From positions 930,001 through 994,000 of the forward strand of contig NZ_VFNP01000001.1 in the NCBI RefSeq assembly GCF_006715635.1: a DNA stretch of 64,000 nucleotides, in the 5' to 3' direction. Below are positions 45,587 to 55,105 of the stretch, one piece after another. The notes under the pieces are model-generated. The model was not told the origin of the DNA. It was given only the letters and a program-made list of their open reading frames with translations, and did not search any database. The position numbers were made by a program, and so were the translations under genes. Origin of the DNA: Streptomyces sp. SLBN-118. Lineage in GTDB: Bacteria; Actinomycetota; Actinomycetes; Streptomycetales; Streptomycetaceae. The stretch's first letter is position 1, and each line of letters begins with the position of its first letter.

Positions 45587-46291
45587 TCAGCTCACCACTC
45601 CGGTCATGACGGCGACGGGTACGGAAATGAAGCCCACGGTGAGCACCAGCGCGAGGACATTGGCGAGACACTTGAGTACCCGGTCGCGGGTTGCGTTGCC
45701 GACACCGAGGGTCTGGGCGGCGCTCCAGAAGCCGTGACGGACGTGCAGTCCCACCGCGAGCATCGCGACGATGTAGATGACATCGCCGTACCAGGTGGAG
45801 AAGGTCGCGACGACGTTCTCGTACGGATGGCCCGGCTGGGCGTTCTCGTTCACCGTCAGCGTCGTCAGGTCGAGCAGGTGCCAGACGATGAACAGCGCCA
45901 GGATGATCCCGCCCCAGCGCATGGTGCGGGTGGCGTAACCGGCCCGGCGCCGCTTGTGCGCGTACTGCACGGGGCGCGCCCTGACATCCCGCCTGCTGAG
46001 CTGGTACGCCGAGACCGCGTGGCCCACGACGGCCGCGAGCAGCACGACCCGGACGATCCACAGTCCCCACGCGTAGTGCAGTACGGGTTCGCCCATGGTG
46101 CGCAGCCAGTGGCCGTAGGCGTTGAACTCCCCCGCCCCGAAGAAGACCTTGAGGTTGCCCATCACATGCGCGACAAGATAGCCGAGCATGATCAGACCGC
46201 TCACGGCCATCACCGTCTTCTTGCCGACCGTCGATCCCCAGAAGGTGCGCGGGGGCGACGGTTTTCGATCCGTCCGCGTTGCCAGAGCCAT
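45587..46291 (-). CDS. sdhC: Succinate dehydrogenase cytochrome b subunit (di-haem anchor type)
   Basis: A 234-aa protein with five membrane segments ([95 protein letters not shown]). Conserved His in [21 protein letters not shown] and GLHVRHGF are the likely ligands of two haems b, as in B-type SQR. First gene of the sdhCAB operon, divergent from a LysR regulator with an 83-bp gap. Confidence 0.92.
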   Translation of the reverse strand: MALATRTDRKPSPPRTFWGSTVGKKTVMAVSGLIMLGYLVAHVMGNLKVFFGAGEFNAYGHWLRTMGEPVLHYAWGLWIVRVVLLAAVVGHAVSAYQLSRRDVRARPVQYAHKRRRAGYATRTMRWGGIILALFIVWHLLDLTTLTVNENAQPGHPYENVVATFSTWYGDVIYIVAMLAVGLHVRHGFWSAAQTLGVGNATRDRVLKCLANVLALVLTVGFISVPVAVMTGVVS

Positions 46292-46374
46292 ACCAGGGAC
46301 GCTAGGGCCGGGATACTCCAGAGGTCCAAGACATGATCCGGCTCATCTCCATAGCCCTGACCTATCGTGGTGGC

Positions 46375-47265
46375 ATGCAGTTCCAGCAGCTTCTCTACTT
46401 CGTCGCGGTCGCGGAGACCCGGCACTTCACGCATGCCGCCGAGCGCGTCCATGTGTCCCAGCCCTCGCTCTCACAGCAGATCAGGGCGCTGGAGAAGGAG
46501 CTCGGTGCCGAGCTGTTCAGCCGGGCCCGCGGCAATATCGCGCTCACGGACGCGGGCGAGGCGCTGCTGCCGCTGGCCCGCCGTATCCTCGCCGACGCCG
46601 ACACCGCCCGGCGCGAGGTGCAGGAGCTGGTGCAGCTGCGCCGGGGCCGGGTCAGGCTCGGCGCGACACCCAGCCTCTGCACGGGGCTGCTCCCCGAGGT
46701 GCTGCGCGCCTTCCACGACCTGCATCCGGGCATCGAGCTCCTGATCGAGGAGAGTGGTTCGCACGATCTCGTACGGGAACTGGCGCGCGGCTCCCTCGAC
46801 CTGGCCCTGATCGTGCTGCCGCTGCCGCCCGCCTCACCGGCGCTGACCACGGTCGAGCTGCTGCGCGAGGACCTGGTGGTGGTGTCGTCCGCATCGGTGG
46901 CTGGACCGCGGCGGCCGGTGCGGATCGGCGATCTGCGTGATCAGCCGCTGGTGATGTTCCGGCACGGCTACGACCTGCGCGAGCTGACGGTCGCCGCGTG
47001 CCGGGCGGAGGGATTCGAGCCGGGCTTCACCGTGGAGGGCGGCGAGATGGACGCGGTGCTCGGCTTCGTGCGGGCGGGGCTCGGCATCGCGGTCGTACCG
47101 AGCATGGTCGCCGACCGGTCCGGCCGTGACCTGCGGGTCACCCCGCTCGCCCGGCCGGGACTGCGGCGCACCATCGCGCTCGCGCACCGCAGCGACGTGG
47201 CCCCGCCGCGGGCGGCCCGCGAGCTCCAGCGTGTGCTGCTCGGCTCGCGGGCGGCGGTGCACTGA
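46375..47265 (+). CDS. LysR-family transcriptional regulator
   Basis: A 296-aa regulator: helix-turn-helix FTHAAERVHVSQPSLSQQIR (about residues 18-37) and a LysR substrate-binding domain. ATG at 46375 (MQFQQLLYF); the extra upstream frame from 46333 lacks family sequence. Divergent from sdhCAB, so likely controls it and itself from the 83-bp shared region, probably in response to a C4-dicarboxylate or redox metabolite. That effector is inferred. Confidence 0.88.
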   Translation: MQFQQLLYFVAVAETRHFTHAAERVHVSQPSLSQQIRALEKELGAELFSRARGNIALTDAGEALLPLARRILADADTARREVQELVQLRRGRVRLGATPSLCTGLLPEVLRAFHDLHPGIELLIEESGSHDLVRELARGSLDLALIVLPLPPASPALTTVELLREDLVVVSSASVAGPRRPVRIGDLRDQPLVMFRHGYDLRELTVAACRAEGFEPGFTVEGGEMDAVLGFVRAGLGIAVVPSMVADRSGRDLRVTPLARPGLRRTIALAHRSDVAPPRAARELQRVLLGSRAAVH

Positions 47266-47269
47266 CCCA

Positions 47270-47285
47270 TGCGGCCGAGGGCCGC
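47270..47285. terminator. Short hairpin between convergent LysR and GGDEF-EAL genes
   Basis: TGCGGCC-GAG-GGCCGCA, a perfect 7-bp stem with a 3-nt loop, 5 nt after the LysR stop; symmetrical and usable from both sides. Confidence 0.65.
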
Positions 47286-47311
47286 ACAGGGGGTCTGCAT
47301 CCCGGCGGACG

Positions 47312-49477
47312 TCAGACCGCGTCCGCCAGAGACAGCGCGTGCAGCTTGTCCGGCGGGCCCGGGCGCGCGTAGTACCAGCCCTGCGCCGTGTCACAGCCGA
47401 GTTCCCGCAGCTGCGCCGCCTGCGCGCCCGTCTCCACTCCCTCGACCGTGACCGCAAGTTCCAGGCTGTGGGCCAGCGAGACGATACCCTCGACGATCTT
47501 CAGATCGACGGGGTCGACCGGATGGCGTTGCATTCCCTGTGTGAAGGACCGGTCGAGCTTGAGGACGCTCACCGGCAGCCTGCGCAGGTTCGCCAGGTTC
47601 GAGTACCCCGTACCGAAGTCGTCGAGCGCTATGTCCACGCCCATCTCGGCGAGTTGGCGCAGCGGCTTGAGCAGGTCCTCGTCCGCTCCTATCAGCGCGG
47701 ACTCGGTCACCTCCAGGCAGAGCGCACCCGGTTCGAGGCCGGAGCGCTCCAGGACGTCGACGGTGTCGGCGACCAGGCCCGGGTGGTGCAGTTGCGCAGG
47801 CGAGAGGTTCACATTGATCCGCAGCGGACCGCCGTCGGAATGGCGCTCCTGCCAGTATCTGGCCTGGCGTACGGCCTCTTGGAGCACCCAGCGCCCCAGC
47901 GGCACGATCAGTCCGGTGTGCTCGGCGAGCGGAATGAACTGGTCCGGTCCCAGCACTCCGTGCTGCGGGTGGCACCAGCGTACGAGCGCCTCCGCGCCGT
48001 GCACGCTTCCGTCGCCCAGATGCACCAGCGGCTGGTACTCGATGAAGAACTCACCGCGCTCCAGTGCCGCGGGCAGCGCGGTGGTCAGACCGTGCCGGGT
48101 GATCGCGCGGGCGTCCGCCTCCGGGTCGGCGAGCTCGAAGCGGTTGCCGCCCGCGGACTTGGCCCGGTACATCGTGATGTCGGCGCTGCGCAGCACCTCG
48201 GCAGGGGTGCGCTCACCCGCGGGGCCCTCGACGATGCCGATGCTCCCCCGGACGGTGAACTCCCGTCCGTCGACCCGGATCGGGGAGGCGAGCGCGCCGA
48301 GGATACGGCCCGCGAGTTCGTCGACGCCGAGCTGCGTATCGGCTCCGGTGGTCAGCGCCACGAACTCGTCGCCGCCGAGGCGGGCCACCATCTCGCCCTG
48401 CGCGGTGGCGCAGCTCTGCAGCCGGTCGGCGACTTCCACCAGAAGCCGGTCGCCCGCCGCGTGGCCGAGGCTGTCGTTGATCGCCTTGAATCCGTCGAGA
48501 TCGAGGTAGCAGAGCCCGAAGCGTGAGCCCTCGCCGCCGGTCAGGGCCTTTTCCAGCCGTTCGAAGAAGAGCGTCCGGTTGGGCAGTCCGGTCAGGGCGT
48601 CGTGCGTGGCCTCGTAGCGCAGCCGCAGATTGAGCAGCCGGCGCTCCGTGGTGTCCTCCATGAGCGCCAGCTGGTACTGCGGCTTGCCTTCGGCGTCCCG
48701 CAGCAGAGAGACCGTCAGATTGGTCCAGAGCACGGTGCCGTCATTGCGGAAGAACGGCTTCTCGACGCGGTAGTGGTCGCGTTCGCCGCGTACCAGCTCC
48801 CCGTACAGCTGCCAGACGTGGGGCCTGTCCTCGGGATGGGACCACTCGGTCACCTTCCTGCCGCGCACATGGTGTTCGAGGCCGCCGAACATCTGCATGA
48901 GCGTGTCGTTGACCTCGAGGATATTGCCGTCGAGGTCGGCGATCCCGATGCCGATCGCGGCTCCCTCGAACACCGCGCGGAAGCGGGCCTCGGTCGCGTG
49001 CAGCGCCTGCATGGCGTCGCTGCGCGCCAGCAGCGAGGAGCGGGCGATGGCCTCCTGCTCGGCCAGGGTGCGCTCACGCAACCCCTGGGCGAAACCGGCG
49101 GCCAGAGCGTGCTGCAGCTTCGCGCAGCGGGCCCGGCTCTCCTCGGCCGACTGCCCGGGATCACCGCTGCCGCAGTAGAGCACCAGATAGGCGTCGATGA
49201 CGCCGAGCGTGCGGCTGAGCGCCTCCGGGTGCGTGCAGTGGGCATCGACGAGGGCCGCCCCGATCCGCTGGGCCGTCTGCGGGTCGAAGGGACGCGCGTG
49301 CAGCGACTGGCTCAACTGCCGTGCCAGCGGCAGCAGATGCTCTTCGACCTCGGGCCGGGTCAGCGACGTGGCCGTCACCGGGAACACGGCACGGCTCCAG
49401 ATCGTCGCGAACCGGCGGAGTCTGTCCTCCAGGCCGTCCGGGTCCGCCGGGGGACCCGCCGCCTGCGACGGCGCCAT
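47312..49477 (-). CDS. rmdA: PAS-GGDEF-EAL cyclic di-GMP turnover protein (RmdA-like)
   Basis: A 721-aa cytoplasmic protein: N-terminal about 150-residue helical domain, PAS domain (about 150-275, FRAVFEGAAIGIGIADLDGN), GGDEF domain with intact active site (ARLGGDEFVAL) and EAL domain with AEALVRW, a DDFGTGYS loop and an EGVET motif. The architecture equals Streptomyces RmdA, a phosphodiesterase/cyclase of colony morphology and development, and the sdh, LysR and lipoprotein neighbours agree with that locus. No membrane segments. ATG at 49477 chosen, touching the methyltransferase stop by 1 nt. Confidence 0.85.
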   Translation of the reverse strand: MAPSQAAGPPADPDGLEDRLRRFATIWSRAVFPVTATSLTRPEVEEHLLPLARQLSQSLHARPFDPQTAQRIGAALVDAHCTHPEALSRTLGVIDAYLVLYCGSGDPGQSAEESRARCAKLQHALAAGFAQGLRERTLAEQEAIARSSLLARSDAMQALHATEARFRAVFEGAAIGIGIADLDGNILEVNDTLMQMFGGLEHHVRGRKVTEWSHPEDRPHVWQLYGELVRGERDHYRVEKPFFRNDGTVLWTNLTVSLLRDAEGKPQYQLALMEDTTERRLLNLRLRYEATHDALTGLPNRTLFFERLEKALTGGEGSRFGLCYLDLDGFKAINDSLGHAAGDRLLVEVADRLQSCATAQGEMVARLGGDEFVALTTGADTQLGVDELAGRILGALASPIRVDGREFTVRGSIGIVEGPAGERTPAEVLRSADITMYRAKSAGGNRFELADPEADARAITRHGLTTALPAALERGEFFIEYQPLVHLGDGSVHGAEALVRWCHPQHGVLGPDQFIPLAEHTGLIVPLGRWVLQEAVRQARYWQERHSDGGPLRINVNLSPAQLHHPGLVADTVDVLERSGLEPGALCLEVTESALIGADEDLLKPLRQLAEMGVDIALDDFGTGYSNLANLRRLPVSVLKLDRSFTQGMQRHPVDPVDLKIVEGIVSLAHSLELAVTVEGVETGAQAAQLRELGCDTAQGWYYARPGPPDKLHALSLADAV

Positions 49478-50289
49478 CACGCCTTGCGCCCCACCCCGGC
49501 GAAGCCCGAGAAGGCATATGGGTCCTCCTGCTCGGCAGGGGCGTCGGGCCGCCACTGCGGCATGGACACCAGACCGGGCTCGACCATCTCGTACCCCTCG
49601 AAGAACCGCATGATCTGCTCACGCGAGCGCATGATCAGCGGGTTGCGTATGTTCCGGTAGACGCCGACGGCGCCGCCCGCCTGCTCCTCGGACAGCGGGA
49701 TCCCTTCGTACGAGGCGTGGGTGACGACGACCAGACTGCCGGGCGCCAGGGCGTCCCGCAGCTCGACCACGGCACTGTACGGGTCGTCCTCGTCCTCGAT
49801 GAAGTGCAGTACGGCGACGAGGAGCAGCGCCACCGGCCGCTCCAGGTCGAGCAGTCCGGCGACCTCGGGGCTGTCGAGTATCTGCCGCGGCTTGCGCAGG
49901 TCGGCGGAGACGACGGCCGAGTGCTCGTCGCCTTCCAGGACGGCCCGGCTGTGCGCGACAGCGACCGGATCATGGTCGACGTACACGACCCTGGCCTCGG
50001 CGCTGGCCTTCTGCGCCACCTCATGGACATTGCCGAAGGTCGGAATGCCGGAGCCGATGTCGAGGAACTGGGTGACGCCCTCACTCACCGCGTAATTCAC
50101 GGCCCGGCGCATGAACGCCCGGTTCGCCTGCATGATCTTGGGGAGGCCCGGCATGAACTCCATCGCCTTGCGGGCGGCCTGCCGGTCGACTTCGAAATTG
50201 TGCGAACCGCCCAGGTAGTAGTCGTAAATCCGGGACACGCTCGGCACCGATATGTCGATGCCCTGCGGGGCCCAGGCGGGACGCTCCAT
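49477..50289 (-). CDS. SAM-dependent methyltransferase (DUF574 / Methyltransf_19)
   Basis: A 270-aa protein: typical N-terminal block IDISVPSVSRIYDYYLGGSH, SAM motif QFLDIGSGIPTFGNVHEVAQ, VVYVDHDPVAVAHSRAVLEG and LLLVAVLHFIEDEDDP. The family is abundant in Streptomyces and its substrates are unknown. ATG at 50289 (MERPAWAPQG) has GGAG 6 nt upstream; in-frame ATGs at 50328 and 50334 lack one. Coupled to the GGDEF-EAL gene. Confidence 0.85.
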   Translation of the reverse strand: MERPAWAPQGIDISVPSVSRIYDYYLGGSHNFEVDRQAARKAMEFMPGLPKIMQANRAFMRRAVNYAVSEGVTQFLDIGSGIPTFGNVHEVAQKASAEARVVYVDHDPVAVAHSRAVLEGDEHSAVVSADLRKPRQILDSPEVAGLLDLERPVALLLVAVLHFIEDEDDPYSAVVELRDALAPGSLVVVTHASYEGIPLSEEQAGGAVGVYRNIRNPLIMRSREQIMRFFEGYEMVEPGLVSMPQWRPDAPAEQEDPYAFSGFAGVGRKA

Positions 50290-50511
50290 CGATGTCTCCA
50301 ACAAGTCGCCACGGGGGAGTTCGGCCATGTTCATGGCCAGTGTTCGAGCCGAGGCTACTGATCGCCCGCCGAGAGAGCGAGCCCAAACGGAAATTAGCGG
50401 TCCGTTCTTGGTCACACAGGTTGCTGCGCACGGGTGTTGACATAACGACCGGCCCGCCATCACGCAGGGGGCGTGAGACGGGCCGACCGGGCCGGAGGCG
50501 CAGCGTGGGGA

Positions 50512-51504
50512 CTACTTGGGCGCTCCGACCAGCTTGCCCTGGGGAGAAACCGCGTACCAGGTGCCGCCAACGCCCTGACCATTGGTGTCACCGGGCTTGG
50601 CGTCGCCCGCGAAGGTGTAGATCGGCCAGCAGTCGATGCTCTGCTGCTTGATTCCGTCGGGACGGTTGAAGGTGACGAAGCCCTTCTTGATGATTCCCTC
50701 GGTGTCGTTCTTGTCCACAGGGGCGACAACCGGCCACTTCTTGAGGCATTCTCCAGTGCAGGCCGACTTCATGGGCCAGGCGGAGTCCTTCTTGAAGCGG
50801 TAGACCGTCATACCGTTCTTGTCGACGATGATCTCGCCGAGCTTGGGGTCCTTACGGACGGACAGGCCCGCGAGATCCGCCTGCTCGCCGCCTTCTGCCT
50901 CGCCGCCGTCGCCGTATTCCGAGCCACCGCCGCCGCCGCCGGCTCCGCCCGCGGCCTTCTTGCCGTCGGGGGCGGAAGCGAACCAGGTGCCGCCCACTCC
51001 CTGGCCCTTGGCGTCACCGGGCTTGGTGTCCTTGGCGTAGCGGTACATCGCCCAGCCGCCGATGGTCAGCTGCTTGCTGCCGTCGGACCGGGTGACCTCG
51101 CCGATCAGGGAGGGGTCGATGCCGGGAGCGGCCGAGGCGCCGCCGGCGGCCACGACGGGCCAGGTCTTCGCGCACTGGCCTTCGCAATTCGACTTCGGCG
51201 GGCTGGCGGTGTCCTTGTCGAAGCGGTAGAGCGTGAAGCCCGCGCTGTCGGTGACGACCTTGCCGAGCTCCTTGCTGTCCCACACGGCCAGTTGACCGGC
51301 GGGCTTGGCCGCCGCCTGGGCCGCGGTGCCGGAATCGGAACCGTAGTCGGAGCCGTAGCCGCCGGCGGCGGGCGCGGCCGGATTGACGGCTCCGACGGCC
51401 TGGCCATTGGGAGTCTCGGTGCCCTTGTCCTGACCGCACGCCGTCGTCAGAGCGAGTACGGCCGCCGCAGTCACCGCGAGCGAGGCGTTCCGCCAGGTGT
51501 TCAT
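50512..51504 (-). CDS. Lipoprotein with duplicated COG4315 (PF03640) repeats
   Basis: A 330-aa exported lipoprotein. Lipobox ALTTAC (Cys23) is followed by a Gly/Ala-rich linker. Two lipoprotein repeats follow, each with GFTLYRF/GMTVYRF, CEGQCAKTWPVV/CTGECLKKWPVV and GQGVGGTWFA/GQGVGGTWYA. A 60-residue Gly/Glu spacer separates them. Such secreted C-x3-C repeats may bind metal or haem, but the function is not known. ATG at 51504 with AGGAG 5 nt upstream. Confidence 0.88.
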   Translation of the reverse strand: MNTWRNASLAVTAAAVLALTTACGQDKGTETPNGQAVGAVNPAAPAAGGYGSDYGSDSGTAAQAAAKPAGQLAVWDSKELGKVVTDSAGFTLYRFDKDTASPPKSNCEGQCAKTWPVVAAGGASAAPGIDPSLIGEVTRSDGSKQLTIGGWAMYRYAKDTKPGDAKGQGVGGTWFASAPDGKKAAGGAGGGGGGSEYGDGGEAEGGEQADLAGLSVRKDPKLGEIIVDKNGMTVYRFKKDSAWPMKSACTGECLKKWPVVAPVDKNDTEGIIKKGFVTFNRPDGIKQQSIDCWPIYTFAGDAKPGDTNGQGVGGTWYAVSPQGKLVGAPK

Positions 51505-51709
51505 GTCCACTCCTGTTGTCCATCGAACCCGTTGCGACGCCTGGGTGCGCCGTGTTCATGGCCCTAGGTACGGACAGCGGGGCGGGATGTGTTCAACGCG
51601 TCCGGAAAAATATCCGAGGTCGCGACCGCGAATCGGCGAAATCCCCCTTCCGCCAGGGGAATTCATCACACAACGAAATGGCCTGATCTCAACTGCACCA
51701 CAGGCTCCA

Positions 51710-52675
51710 TCAGTCACTCGGGGAGCCGAACCGGTCCAGTGCCCGGCGCACCTGCCCTCGCATCGACCGGCTGCCCTTGTGCCCGGAGTCGTCGACGACC
51801 ACCAGCTGTGCGTCGGGCCAGCCGCGCTGGAGTTCCCAGGCGGTGTCGAGGGGGCTGCTCAGATCGAGCCGACCGTGGAAGAGCACTCCCCCAATTCCCT
51901 TCAGCCGGCCGGCGTCGCGCAACAGAGCGCCCTCGTCCAGCCAGGCGCCGTGGGCGAAGTAGTGGGAGGCGATCCGTACGAGCGCCAGCCGCGCGGCCGG
52001 CGGGCGGCCGCCATAGGGGCTGGGAGCGCCCTGCGGTTCCATGGACAGGACGGTGTCCTCCCAGCGGCACCACTCGGCTGCGGCCCTCTCCCGTACGCCG
52101 GTGTCGGGGTCCGCCATCAGCCGCGCGTAGGCGGCCACCGGATTGACCTCGCCGTCGGCGGCCGGGGCGAAGGAACTGAAGCGGTCCCATGCCTCGGGGA
52201 AGAACCGTCCGACGCCGCGGTAGAGCCAGTCGATCTCGGACCGACGGGTCGTGGTGACGCCGTTGACGACGATCTGGGACACCCTGTGAGGATGCCGCTC
52301 GGCGTAGGCGAGAAGCAGCGTCGAACCCCACGAGCCGCCGAAGAGCAGCCAGCGCTCGATCCCGAGGTGCTCACGCAGGCGCTCCATGTCGGCGAGGAGG
52401 TGGCCGGTGGTGTTGTGGGTCAGATCGGACGACGGGTCGGCGGCGTGCGGTGTACTGCGTCCGCAGCCTCGCTGGTCGAACAGGACGACGCGATAGCGGT
52501 CCGGGTCGAAGTAGCTGCGTACGCCGGTGGAACATCCGGATCCGGGGCCGCCGTGGACGACGAGTGCGGGCTTGCCCCCGGGGTTGCCGCAGACCTCCCA
52601 GTGGACGAGGTGGCCGTCGCCGACATCGAGCATCCCCTGCTCGTACGGCTCGATCGGCGGATACAGCTCGGACAT
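51710..52675 (-). CDS. pip: Proline iminopeptidase (prolyl aminopeptidase, S33 family)
   Basis: A 321-aa alpha/beta hydrolase: oxyanion block VVHGGPGSGCSTG, DQRGCGRSTPHA, the nucleophile elbow LLFGGSWGSTLLL, Asp in GRLDLSSPL and catalytic His in VDDSGHKG. It releases N-terminal proline from short peptides. ATG at 52675. It stands alone on this strand, 40 kb from the proline-peptide cluster, but adds to the window's prolyl-peptide capacity. Confidence 0.92.
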   Translation of the reverse strand: MSELYPPIEPYEQGMLDVGDGHLVHWEVCGNPGGKPALVVHGGPGSGCSTGVRSYFDPDRYRVVLFDQRGCGRSTPHAADPSSDLTHNTTGHLLADMERLREHLGIERWLLFGGSWGSTLLLAYAERHPHRVSQIVVNGVTTTRRSEIDWLYRGVGRFFPEAWDRFSSFAPAADGEVNPVAAYARLMADPDTGVRERAAAEWCRWEDTVLSMEPQGAPSPYGGRPPAARLALVRIASHYFAHGAWLDEGALLRDAGRLKGIGGVLFHGRLDLSSPLDTAWELQRGWPDAQLVVVDDSGHKGSRSMRGQVRRALDRFGSPSD

Positions 52676-52943
52676 CCTTGCGCTCCCTGTCTGGACGGAC
52701 GACCCGGACGCTCAGTACACCCCGGGCCGGGGCCCACCGGCCCCTCCTTTCTCATCCCCCGCCCCGGACGACCGCCCGACACGCCCGGCCGTCCGCCGCC
52801 CGGGCGACACCGATACCCCATTCGCGCTACAGCGATCGCGGGGCATAACAGCCGCTTCTAGCGTTTCGGGCATCGAGGTGCATTCCCCGCATTTTGTGGA
52901 AACAGGTTCCGCAGCTGCTCCTCGGAGACCCGGAGGACTGACC

Positions 52944-53462
52944 ATGCGCGCGAAACGTGCCGCATCCGCCGCTCTGCTGGGAGTGGCCTCACTCGCTCTG
53001 ACCGCCCCCATCGCCACGGCAGCCGACAGTCAGGCGTCGTCGCCCGTCTTCAGTGTCACCCCCTCGACCGTCTCGCCGGGCGGCCGCGTCACCCTGTCCG
53101 CCAGCGGGTGCAACACGACCTCCACCGCCTCTTCCGGGGTCTTCAACACCGTCAGCATCAGCCCGGGTTCCTCGGCCACGGTCACGGTCGACCTCAGCGC
53201 CAGGCCGGGCGCCCAGTACTCGGTCCAGTTCAACTGCCCGGGGCAGGGCACGGGCTCGTTCAACCTCACCATCACCGGCGGCCGGTCCACGCCGACCATC
53301 AGCACCACGTCCACCGCGCCCGCGGGTGTCAGGGGAGGGCTCGGCGGCAGCATCGGCGGACTGAACGCCGGGGAACTCGCCCTCGGCACGGCGCTGGTGG
53401 TGATCGCGGCCACCGGCACGATCTTCGTCGTACGCAGGCGCGCGGAGGGCCGTCGGCACTGA
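52944..53462 (+). CDS. Secreted Ig-like protein with a Gly-rich C-terminal membrane anchor (paralogue A)
   Basis: A 172-aa protein: signal peptide (SAALLGVASLALTAPIATAA), an Ig-like domain of about 85 residues (FSVTPSTVSPGGRVTLSASG), a Ser/Thr-rich linker, a GGLGGSIGGLNAGELALGT block, a hydrophobic segment and the tail VVRRRAEGRRH. There is no LPXTG or LAXTG. The C-terminus matches the paralogue at 53573-54112 and the surface protein at 39394. ATG at 52944 with GGAGG 7 nt upstream. Convergent with its paralogue. Confidence 0.82.
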   Translation: MRAKRAASAALLGVASLALTAPIATAADSQASSPVFSVTPSTVSPGGRVTLSASGCNTTSTASSGVFNTVSISPGSSATVTVDLSARPGAQYSVQFNCPGQGTGSFNLTITGGRSTPTISTTSTAPAGVRGGLGGSIGGLNAGELALGTALVVIAATGTIFVVRRRAEGRRH

Positions 53463-53491
53463 CGCCCACCCGCCACTTGAGCGCTGATCGC

Positions 53492-53551
53492 CCCGTAACC
53501 GCCCGCCGCCCCGAGTCCTGGCCAGGACTCGGGGCGGCGGGCGGTTACGGG
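53492..53551. terminator. 60-nt perfect palindrome, bidirectional terminator
   Basis: Thirty-base arms pair without a mismatch or loop bases (centre CCTGG/CCAGG at 53521/53522), 29 nt after one stop and 21 nt from the other. It lies exactly between the two convergent paralogues. The length is far above a normal terminator stem, so it could also form a cruciform. Confidence 0.9.
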
Positions 53552-53572
53552 TTGACCGGGAGGTTCGACCAG

Positions 53573-54112
53573 TCAGACCTTTCCGCTGATCATGCGGCGA
53601 CGCCGGACGATGAAGAGCGAACCGCCGACGGCCGCCGTGGCGACGAGTCCGCCGCCGATCGCCATCTCGGTGCCGCTCGGGCCTACCGAGCCGCCGAGGC
53701 CGCCCTGTGCGCCGCGGCCGGCCAGCACGGTGAACTGCGCGGTCGCAATGCCCTGGCTGTCGTTGCACCTGACGGCCAGGTTGTACTGTCCCGGCGCCGC
53801 GTTGTCGTTGACCCGTGCGGTGGCGGTCGAGATGCCGTTACGAGCCTGGGAGAGATTGGTCTGCGGGAAGGCGTTGGACGTGACCGTGCCGCCGCGGTTG
53901 CAACCCCGGACGGTGACGGTCAGGGTGCCGCCCTGGTGGACGGCCTCGGGGCTGACGGAAAGGACCTGGACCCCGCCGTCGCCCCCCTGCCCCCTGCCAC
54001 CCTGGCCACTTCCCCCTTGACCGGCGTCGCCGCCGGCCGCGGCCATCGGGGCAGAGAGCCCGACGGCCGCGATGGCGGCCGCGGCCACTGCGAGAGCGCG
54101 TGATGCACGCAT
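53573..54112 (-). CDS. Secreted Ig-like protein with a Gly-rich C-terminal membrane anchor (paralogue B)
   Basis: A 179-aa protein: signal peptide (MRASRALAVAAAAIAAVGLS, cleavage after AAA), a GQGGxGQGG-type low-complexity start, an Ig-like fold (VLSVSPEAVHQGGTLTVTVR), the Gly-rich motif GAQGGLGGSVGPSG, a hydrophobic segment (MAIGGGLVATAAVGGSLFIV) and RRRRMISGKV. It shares design and GGLGGS[IV]G with the convergent neighbour. AGGAGG lies 7 nt before the ATG at 54112. Confidence 0.82.
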   Translation of the reverse strand: MRASRALAVAAAAIAAVGLSAPMAAAGGDAGQGGSGQGGRGQGGDGGVQVLSVSPEAVHQGGTLTVTVRGCNRGGTVTSNAFPQTNLSQARNGISTATARVNDNAAPGQYNLAVRCNDSQGIATAQFTVLAGRGAQGGLGGSVGPSGTEMAIGGGLVATAAVGGSLFIVRRRRMISGKV

Positions 54113-54424
54113 CGTAGAACCTCCTGTGGAAGACGCCCCAAAGCGGCGCTCCGGGCGATTCGACGAGTACGTCTTCCACGACGAACCCTCACCGGGCCGA
54201 ACGACCCCCGCATTTCGGAATTGATCCCTTCCGGTGAGCGACACGCCGACGACACGCCGGAGGATCTGACGGAGTCCCAGGTCACGGACCGTCAGAATTT
54301 TTATCCGACAAATACGTCGTATGGGCCAGCCTCCCCCTGCCTGCCACCCGTTCGCCTCTCCCTCCTCGCCGGTCCTCCGGTGGTCACTTAGCGTGCGTAC
54401 AGGCGCCTACGAAAAGGGAGAGTC
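54113..54424. other. 312-bp divergent promoter region
   Basis: Lies between paralogue B (minus) and the class F sortase (plus). AT-rich stretches around 54290-54320 (GAATTTTTATCCGACAAATA) and GTCACTTAGCGTGCG near 54381-54396 are promoter candidates. No gene or repeat was recognised. Confidence 0.55.
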
Positions 54425-55075
54425 ATGGGCGAGTTCTACAGCGGCTCGGAGTCGAGGAAACGCTCGCCCTGGGGCGTACTGGCCCTTGTCATGCTCACCG
54501 GGTTGGCGATGATGAGGAACGGCGTCGATGTGGGCCTCGGCCCGCCCCAGCCGGCCTCCGCCGCATCGCTGAGCCGCCCCGGCGAGATCTTCGCCCCTGT
54601 GGTCGCCGCCCGGACGCTGCCGTACGCCCCCGCGGAACGCGTGCGGATCCCCGCGATCAAGGTCGACGCGCCCATCATGAACGTGGGCCTGGACGCCGAC
54701 GGCTGGATCGAGGCACCGCCGCCCCGAGACCCCAATATCGCGGGCTGGTACCAGAACGGCATCTCCCCGGGCCAGCGCGGCACCGCGGTCGTCGTCGGCC
54801 ATGTCGACAATCTGTCGGGGCCCGCGGTCTTCTACGGTCTCGGCTCCATCCAGAGGGGCCACCACATCGAGGTGGCCCGCTTCGACGGCAAGACCGCGGT
54901 CTTCGAGGTGTACGGAGTCGAGGTGTTCTCCAAGGCGAACTTCCCCGGGGCCCACGTGTACGGCGACACGGGCTTTGCCGAACTGCGCGTGATCACCTGC
55001 GGCGGCGGCTATTCGAAGCGCAGCGGCTACGACGGAAACGTCGTTGTCTTCGCCAGGATGATCAAGATCCGCTGA
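54425..55075 (+). CDS. Class F sortase
   Basis: A 216-aa sortase with one N-terminal membrane segment (SPWGVLALVMLTGLAMMRNG), a Pro/Ala linker and the catalytic domain: His in AVVVGHVDNLSG, Cys in RVITCGGGYSKR and the final GYDGNVVVFARM. ATG at 54425 with GGGAG about 8 nt upstream. Its neighbours are two wall-type proteins with non-LPXTG tails, the most likely substrates. About 35-40 percent identical by eye to the other class F sortase in the window. Confidence 0.9.
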   Translation: MGEFYSGSESRKRSPWGVLALVMLTGLAMMRNGVDVGLGPPQPASAASLSRPGEIFAPVVAARTLPYAPAERVRIPAIKVDAPIMNVGLDADGWIEAPPPRDPNIAGWYQNGISPGQRGTAVVVGHVDNLSGPAVFYGLGSIQRGHHIEVARFDGKTAVFEVYGVEVFSKANFPGAHVYGDTGFAELRVITCGGGYSKRSGYDGNVVVFARMIKIR

Positions 55076-55105
55076 CCTGGGCCCAGAGAGCGGTCCGCCA
55101 CCCGG

